Shown here piece after piece: positions 26,161 through 30,232 of a DNA stretch of 30,232 nucleotides. Where the stretch lies: positions 1 to 30,232 of the forward strand of contig CAMPHU010000033.1 of NCBI GenBank assembly GCA_946886065.1, given 5' to 3'. Position numbers and translations under genes: made by a program. The notes beneath the pieces were generated by a model. The model made no database searches and had not been told where the DNA came from. It saw nothing but the letters and a program-made list of their open reading frames with translations. The DNA comes from an uncultured Massilia sp. (GTDB taxonomy: Bacteria; Pseudomonadota; Gammaproteobacteria; Burkholderiales; Burkholderiaceae). Numbering within the stretch: the first letter of the stretch is position 1; each line of letters begins with the position of its first letter.

Positions 26161-26604
26161 CTAGCGCACCGTGATCGTGATCTTCCTGGACTGGACCGGC
26201 GGCTTGTGCGGCACGTGGTCCTTGTCTCCCAGCAGCAGCTGCAAGGTGTGGGTGCCGGGCGGAAGCTCGACCCGGGCCTCGGTTTCGCCGGCGCCGAAAT
26301 GCAGGTGGTTGCGGTCGTTGGGTATCGGTTCCGTCATCGACGGCAGCTCGGTATCGATCAGCAGGTGATGATGGCCGGTGTGGGGAAGATTCGTTCCCTT
26401 GGGCGCGACGCCCATGTTGCGCAGCCCCATCCGGACCCAGAACTTGCCGCCGTTGATGACGGTGCCATCATGGGGCCAGATGAAGTAGACCTGGGCGTTG
26501 GCGGCGGCGGGGGCAGTGGCAGGAGCGGCTGCGGGCTGGGCCAGGACTGCGCCGCCCTGCAGGCATGCCGCGAACAGCACAGGAAGAACCCGGATGTGGC
26601 GCAT
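26161..26604 (-). CDS. DUF4399 exported protein, copy 2
   Basis: 147 residues, a close paralogue of the downstream neighbour: both have MGVAPKG, TGHHHLLIDTELP, DRNHLHFGAGETE, HTLQLL and DHVPH at the same spacing and end in KITITVR. The signal peptide differs (MRHIRVLPVLFAACLQGGAVLAQ) and is followed by an Ala/Pro-rich linker. Start at ATG 26604, with GGGAGG 8 nt upstream; the frame extends 20 codons further up, without family similarity. This is the first gene of the minus-strand cluster. It diverges from the SUMF1-like gene across 119 bp (26605-26723), which must hold both promoters, though I see no convincing -35/-10 pair there. Function unknown. Confidence 0.87.
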   Translation of the reverse strand: MRHIRVLPVLFAACLQGGAVLAQPAAAPATAPAAANAQVYFIWPHDGTVINGGKFWVRMGLRNMGVAPKGTNLPHTGHHHLLIDTELPSMTEPIPNDRNHLHFGAGETEARVELPPGTHTLQLLLGDKDHVPHKPPVQSRKITITVR

Positions 26605-26723
26605 GATTGAAACCTCCCGCCGAAGTAGGACTGAGGTGTGCAGCGATACTCTTAAATCTGGCACACTCTCAGTCAGATCGCAAGGTAATTCCTAACAAAC
26701 GCAGCAAGAAAAAGGAGCCGCTC

Positions 26724-27848
26724 ATGTGGCACACACTTTTGATAGTTTGCGTACTGGCGGGCCCGCTTTTTGCGTGCGTGGCAAACGCGCAAAACCGCGC
26801 CGCCGACCTCCAGCTTGCGGGGGTCGTTCCCAAGAATAGCGCCGAGCAATTCGAGCTGGCGTTCTGGGAATCGATCAAGGACAGCCCGCACGTCAGCGAT
26901 TACGAAGCCTATCTGAAGGCTTACCCGAAAGGCCGCTTCGCGGCGCTGGCCCAGGCCCGCATCGCGCGCCTGCGCGCGGCCCAGCCCCAGGGCGCCGCGG
27001 CGGCGCCGCCGGCGCGCGCCACGCCGCCCGCGACCGCGGCCGTGCCGGCCAAACCGCCTCCGGCGCGCGCGACCGCGCCGGCGCCGGCGCCGGCCGCCGC
27101 ATCCTCTCCGCCGGCTGCCAGGCCCGCGGCCGGCGCGGTCATCAAGGATTGTCCGGCCTGCCCGGCCATGATTGCGCTGCCGGCAGGGAGCTTCACGATG
27201 GGGAGCGATAACAGCGATCCCAGCGAGAAGCCGGCGCACCGGGTCGCCATCGGCGCACCGTTCGCGATCGGCAAATTCGAGGTCAGCGTGCAGCAATGGA
27301 ATGCCTGCGCGAACGCCGGCGGCTGCCAGAAGATCGCGCAGCCGGCCAATACCCCGGCGGAGGCGCCGGTACGCGACGTCAGCTGGGACGATGCCCAGCA
27401 GTACGTGAAGTGGCTCGCGAGCACCACCGGCAAGCCCTACCGCCTGCCGACCGAGGCCGAATGGGAATACGCCGCGCGCGGCGGCACCAGCACACGTTAC
27501 TGGTGGGGCGAGCAGATGGCAACCGGAAAGGCCAATTGCAAGGAATGCGGGCAGCCCTGGTCGAACGAGGGCCCGGCCAAGGCCGGCAGCTTCGCCGCCA
27601 ATCCCTTCGGCCTGCATGACACCAGCGGCAGCGTCTGGGAATGGGTCAGCGATTGCTGGCACAACAGCTTCAAGGATGCCCCCACGGACGGCCGCAGCTG
27701 GGACGCGCCGAACTGCCGCGTGCGGGTGATCCGCGGCGGATCCTGGCGCGAGGGCGCGCCCTACATGGTCGCGTCCACGCGCTTCCGCTACGACGCCAGC
27801 GTGCGCCAGTTCCAGAATGGCTTCAGGGTGGCGCGCAGCCTCAGATAG
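26724..27848 (+). CDS. Exported SUMF1/FGE-sulfatase-fold protein
   Basis: 374 residues. Signal peptide (1-22, [17 protein letters not shown]), a helical segment (about 38-84: [37 protein letters not shown]) of a type often fused to caspase-like or SUMF1 domains, an Ala/Pro linker (about 86-137), then a SUMF1 domain (about 142-374) with [68 protein letters not shown] and NGFRVAR. True formylglycine-generating enzymes have a Cys pair soon after GGSY; here that stretch ([15 protein letters not shown]) has none. It is therefore likely a binding or structural member, not a sulfatase activator. AAGGAG lies 7 nt before the ATG. Divergent from the DUF4399 operon and convergent with the Ser/Thr kinase (18 bp apart). 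Confidence 0.88.
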   Translation: MWHTLLIVCVLAGPLFACVANAQNRAADLQLAGVVPKNSAEQFELAFWESIKDSPHVSDYEAYLKAYPKGRFAALAQARIARLRAAQPQGAAAAPPARATPPATAAVPAKPPPARATAPAPAPAAASSPPAARPAAGAVIKDCPACPAMIALPAGSFTMGSDNSDPSEKPAHRVAIGAPFAIGKFEVSVQQWNACANAGGCQKIAQPANTPAEAPVRDVSWDDAQQYVKWLASTTGKPYRLPTEAEWEYAARGGTSTRYWWGEQMATGKANCKECGQPWSNEGPAKAGSFAANPFGLHDTSGSVWEWVSDCWHNSFKDAPTDGRSWDAPNCRVRVIRGGSWREGAPYMVASTRFRYDASVRQFQNGFRVARSLR

Positions 27849-27866
27849 GCGCGCAGCGGCGGGCCG

Positions 27867-29930
27867 CTAGCGTCCGCGGGCCCTGGTGCTGATCTGCAGG
27901 AACTCGACCCCGATCCGGCCGGGGCTGCCCTGGGCCTTGATCTGCGCCAGCCGCTTTGCCACGTCGGCCAGGTAGGCGGCGCTCGGCTCGGAGACCGGCC
28001 GCGGCGTCTCGAACAGCGGCACCGGCGTCGTCACCAGCACCACCAGCTCGGTCCCGAAGGGGGCGCCGATGCCCCACTCGCCCAGGCTGCCGATGGTCGC
28101 GGTGTAGTTGGCCGGCGCGCGGCTGTCGCGCGCGCGCGGGTTGGGCAGCAAGTGGGTGACGTTGGCCTGGAGCGAATAGTAGTCGAGGGTGATGAAGGAT
28201 TCGGCCCCGGGCGTGGTGACGTCGATCATCAGGGAATCGCCCTCGGTCAGCTCGGCCCTGGCGCCCGCCGCGGCGCCGGCGAGCCGCATGGCGGCGCCGC
28301 CGCCGGCCTCGCGGTGCGCCACCCAGTAGGGCGCGAAGGTCGAGATGATCTGGCATTTGTCGGCATCCACCTGCTGGGTCTCGAGCGTGACGGAGGCGAC
28401 GCCCGGCAAGGCCAGCAGCGCATTCTTCGCGCCCTGCTCGCCTACCGACCTGGACAGGAAACCCCGGACCTCCACGGTATCGCCGCTCATGGCGCCGCTC
28501 AGCGCCGAGCAGGGAATGCGCGCCAGTGCGGCCGCCAGGATGGCTGCGCTCGGAGGCGCAGGCGCGGCCGGTTCCGGCGGCGCCGGGCCCGGTTCGGAGG
28601 CGACGGAAGCGGGCGCCTCGGCAGCCGCCACCGGGCCCGCCGCTTCCGGGGCGGCGGACCGCCGCTCCAGGTAATACCAGCCCCCCACGCCCGCGGCGAC
28701 CAGCGCCAGCCCGCCCAGCGCCGCGCCCGCGATCAGGCCCTTGCGCGACGCCAGGCCGCTGTTTCCGAAGTCCGCCAGGAAGCGCGCCACCGTCGGCGTA
28801 CGCGCCTCGCGCTCCAGGGCCAGCGCGCAGCGCAGCGCATGCCACTGGGCCCGTCCCAGCTTGGCGGGACGCGGCGGCTTCATGCCGGCGCCGCGCGCCT
28901 GCAGGGCGGACACCCGGTCGTAGGGGTGGCGTCCGGTCAGCAGCTCGTAGGTGATGCACCCCAGCGCATAGATGTCGTCGCGCGGGTCGGGGTCGCGGTG
29001 CTCCAGCATTTCCGGACTGGCGTAGGCCGGCGTCAGCGCCCCCAGGCTGCCGGGATCGAACACCGTGACGTCGGCGTCTTCCTCGGTCTTCTGGAACACC
29101 CGCGCAATTCCGAAGTCGATCACCTTCACGTTGCCCGAGTCGGTCAGGATCACATTGCCCGGCTTGAAATCGCAATGGACGAAGCCGCGCCCGTGCGCGT
29201 AGGCCAGCGCGTTGCCCATGCCGGTCACGATGGGCAGCACCTGCGCATACGGCATGCCGCTGAATCCCTGCACGCGCAAGACCTGGCTCAGCGGTTTGCC
29301 CTGCAGGAATTCCATGGTCAGGTAGACCATTTGGCCGTCGCGGTCGAAGTCGTAGACCGACACGATATTCGGGTGGGCCAGGGCCTGCGCCTTGCGCGCC
29401 TCGCGCTGCAGGGCAATCAGGGATTTCGGGTGGCCGCGGAACTGGACGTTCAGGACCTTGATGGCGATGTAGGGCTTGCGGTCCGAGGCTTCCAGCTTGC
29501 GCAGGTCGAGCGCCTTGTAGACCGTGCCCATGCCGCCGAAGCCCACGCACTCTTCCAGCACGAAGCGGCCGTTGAGCGTGTCGCCGACGCCTTTCATGCG
29601 CTCGGGCTCGGCTTCATCGTCGGCGGCCGGCGGCAGCGGCGGCAATGGAGAGGGATCGCGCACGGTGCGTGCACCCGGCTTGGTCTGGACAAAGGTATCG
29701 TCGCCGCCCGACCGCTGGCGCGCCAGGATCAGGCGTTCGATGCGGTGCTGCACCTCGGTATATACCTCGATCGGCAGGGCCTTGCGCGCGTGCTCCGTGC
29801 TCAGCACCTCCAGCAGGCGGCCGGCGCTGTCGGTCGTGTTGGCCAGCACGCGATCGAGCTGGGCAAAGAACTCGGGACGCTGCAGGGCGCCGCTCTGCAA
29901 CTGGTGTATCGCCTGAGCGAAATTGTCCAT
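27867..29930 (-). CDS. Transmembrane Ser/Thr protein kinase with a periplasmic C-terminal domain
   Basis: 687 residues. An N-terminal helical region (1-75) and a short linker (DDTFVQTKPGART, 77-89) precede a Hanks-type kinase domain (about 118-390). Visible are the G-loop GFGGMG (130-135), Lys158 in IAIK, Glu177, catalytic loop HCDFKPGN (252-259), DFG (272-274), SPE (305-307) and DDIYALGCITYELLTG. The HRD Arg is Cys, so it is a non-RD kinase. One membrane helix (about 398-420) follows, then an Ala/Pro linker and a roughly 220-residue C-terminal domain, likely periplasmic, containing a region (ELTEGDSLMIDVTTP, ITLDYYSLQANVTHLLPNP) that resembles DUF4384. Active-site residues are complete. It presumably phosphorylates the FHA partners nearby. 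No strong ribosome site precedes the ATG. Confidence 0.92.
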   Translation of the reverse strand: MDNFAQAIHQLQSGALQRPEFFAQLDRVLANTTDSAGRLLEVLSTEHARKALPIEVYTEVQHRIERLILARQRSGGDDTFVQTKPGARTVRDPSPLPPLPPAADDEAEPERMKGVGDTLNGRFVLEECVGFGGMGTVYKALDLRKLEASDRKPYIAIKVLNVQFRGHPKSLIALQREARKAQALAHPNIVSVYDFDRDGQMVYLTMEFLQGKPLSQVLRVQGFSGMPYAQVLPIVTGMGNALAYAHGRGFVHCDFKPGNVILTDSGNVKVIDFGIARVFQKTEEDADVTVFDPGSLGALTPAYASPEMLEHRDPDPRDDIYALGCITYELLTGRHPYDRVSALQARGAGMKPPRPAKLGRAQWHALRCALALEREARTPTVARFLADFGNSGLASRKGLIAGAALGGLALVAAGVGGWYYLERRSAAPEAAGPVAAAEAPASVASEPGPAPPEPAAPAPPSAAILAAALARIPCSALSGAMSGDTVEVRGFLSRSVGEQGAKNALLALPGVASVTLETQQVDADKCQIISTFAPYWVAHREAGGGAAMRLAGAAAGARAELTEGDSLMIDVTTPGAESFITLDYYSLQANVTHLLPNPRARDSRAPANYTATIGSLGEWGIGAPFGTELVVLVTTPVPLFETPRPVSEPSAAYLADVAKRLAQIKAQGSPGRIGVEFLQISTRARGR

Positions 29931-30232
29931 GATTTTGATTGTGGCTATCCCGAGCGCCTAGATTGAGACTAGCACGAAATGCCAGATGATCAAGCCTCAC
30001 TGCCGTATCGCGCGCGCCTGCTGGGCATGGTGTTGCGCCGCGCCGAACACATTCGCGCAAGCTGTTGGGAGCACACCATCAACCGCCATGCGCCGTCGAC
30101 GCCCGTTTTCTCCCGCCCCGCCCTCCTCCTTCTAAAAGCCCTTTGCATTCAAAGACTTGCGCGGCTGGCCGATGGATGGCGCGGACCTGGCACGCAATCT
30201 GCTCAATGTCTATCGAGCGCCAAGCAAATGCT
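29931..30232. other. Window end: kinase upstream region and a possible gene edge
   Basis: 302 bp. The first part should hold the minus-strand kinase promoter. TTGATC (29988-29993) and TAGTCT (29966-29971), 16 bp apart on the minus strand, are a weak candidate pair. On the plus strand, the frame open from 30136 to the window end reads KPFAFKDLRGWPMDGADLA and continues out of the window. It looks protein-like but follows a TAA directly and has no start with a ribosome site, so it may be a gene remnant or chance. No family is recognised. Confidence 0.3.

Noticed and set aside
20690..26164. An uninterrupted plus-strand reading frame of about 1,820 codons opposite the FHA, NodT and HD-GYP genes
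   Set aside because: It runs antisense across several well-supported genes, and its translation is low-complexity in His, Gln, Arg and Gly with no domain. Long antisense frames are a by-product of strong GC bias at the third codon position.
26605..26723. TGGCAC in the divergent gap as a sigma-54 -24 element
   Set aside because: The GC doublet required ten bases further on is GT, and no TTGC follows at the right distance.
26985..27135. GC-rich repetitive stretch resembling a repeat array
   Set aside because: It encodes the Ala/Pro linker of the SUMF1-like protein. The units are irregular, so it is low-complexity coding sequence, not an independent repeat.
19245..29930. Reading the kinase/FHA/SUMF1 set as a type VI secretion locus
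   Set aside because: No Tss, Hcp, VgrG or ClpV gene is present. The operon instead contains a TolC-like channel and an HlyD-like adaptor, which belong to type I or efflux-type assemblies.
29966..29993. TTGATC and TAGTCT as a kinase promoter on the minus strand
   Set aside because: Hexamers match poorly (four and three of six) and spacing is 16 bp. It is mentioned only as a weak candidate in the end-region entry.

Overview
The window looks like chromosomal DNA of a GC-rich betaproteobacterium. The protein repertoire (dCache and PAS GGDEF/EAL proteins, DUF4399 pair, TRIC channel, NodT lipoprotein, GH3 glucosidase) has the flavour of Oxalobacteraceae, and Massilia or a close relative is my best guess. 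That taxonomic call is inference from protein character, not from a search. No rRNA, tRNA, CRISPR array, phage or intact insertion sequence was seen.

Layout. (1) 1-8,000, central and accessory carbon metabolism: the 3' end of zwf, a short histidine-kinase relic, a PhoD-type phosphatase, a DUF2784 membrane protein, a PHA-synthase-like alpha/beta hydrolase, a 2-keto-3-deoxygluconate-type sugar kinase, and an exported GH3 beta-glucosidase convergent with it. (2) 8,200-11,100, plus strand: an APC-family permease, a methyltransferase-fold protein with an apparent export signal, and a TRIC-family channel. (3) 11,100-15,500, minus strand: two c-di-GMP enzymes, a membrane dCache-HAMP-GGDEF cyclase and a soluble PAS-GGDEF-EAL protein, the second with a TATAAT -10 box. 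(4) 15,500-19,100: DoxX, an acyl-CoA ligase and an MFS transporter.

(5) 19,245-29,930 is the most interesting part. Six minus-strand genes are closely packed and read as one probable operon: two paralogous exported DUF4399 proteins, a FHA-GAF-HD-GYP protein, a NodT/TolC-like outer membrane lipoprotein, a transmembrane double-FHA protein and an HlyD-like adaptor. Gaps are 86, 36, 9 and 3 bp, and the last junction is a 4-bp ATGA overlap. Diverging from the operon is an exported SUMF1-fold protein. Convergent with that gene is a transmembrane Ser/Thr kinase. Together they suggest phosphothreonine signalling (kinase to FHA modules) coupled to c-di-GMP turnover (HD-GYP) and to an envelope-spanning export pair that has no inner-membrane pump beside it. 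I do not know a named system with this composition; this is the candidate for an undescribed system.

The last 300 bp hold no gene I can defend. They may contain the edge of one continuing beyond the window.
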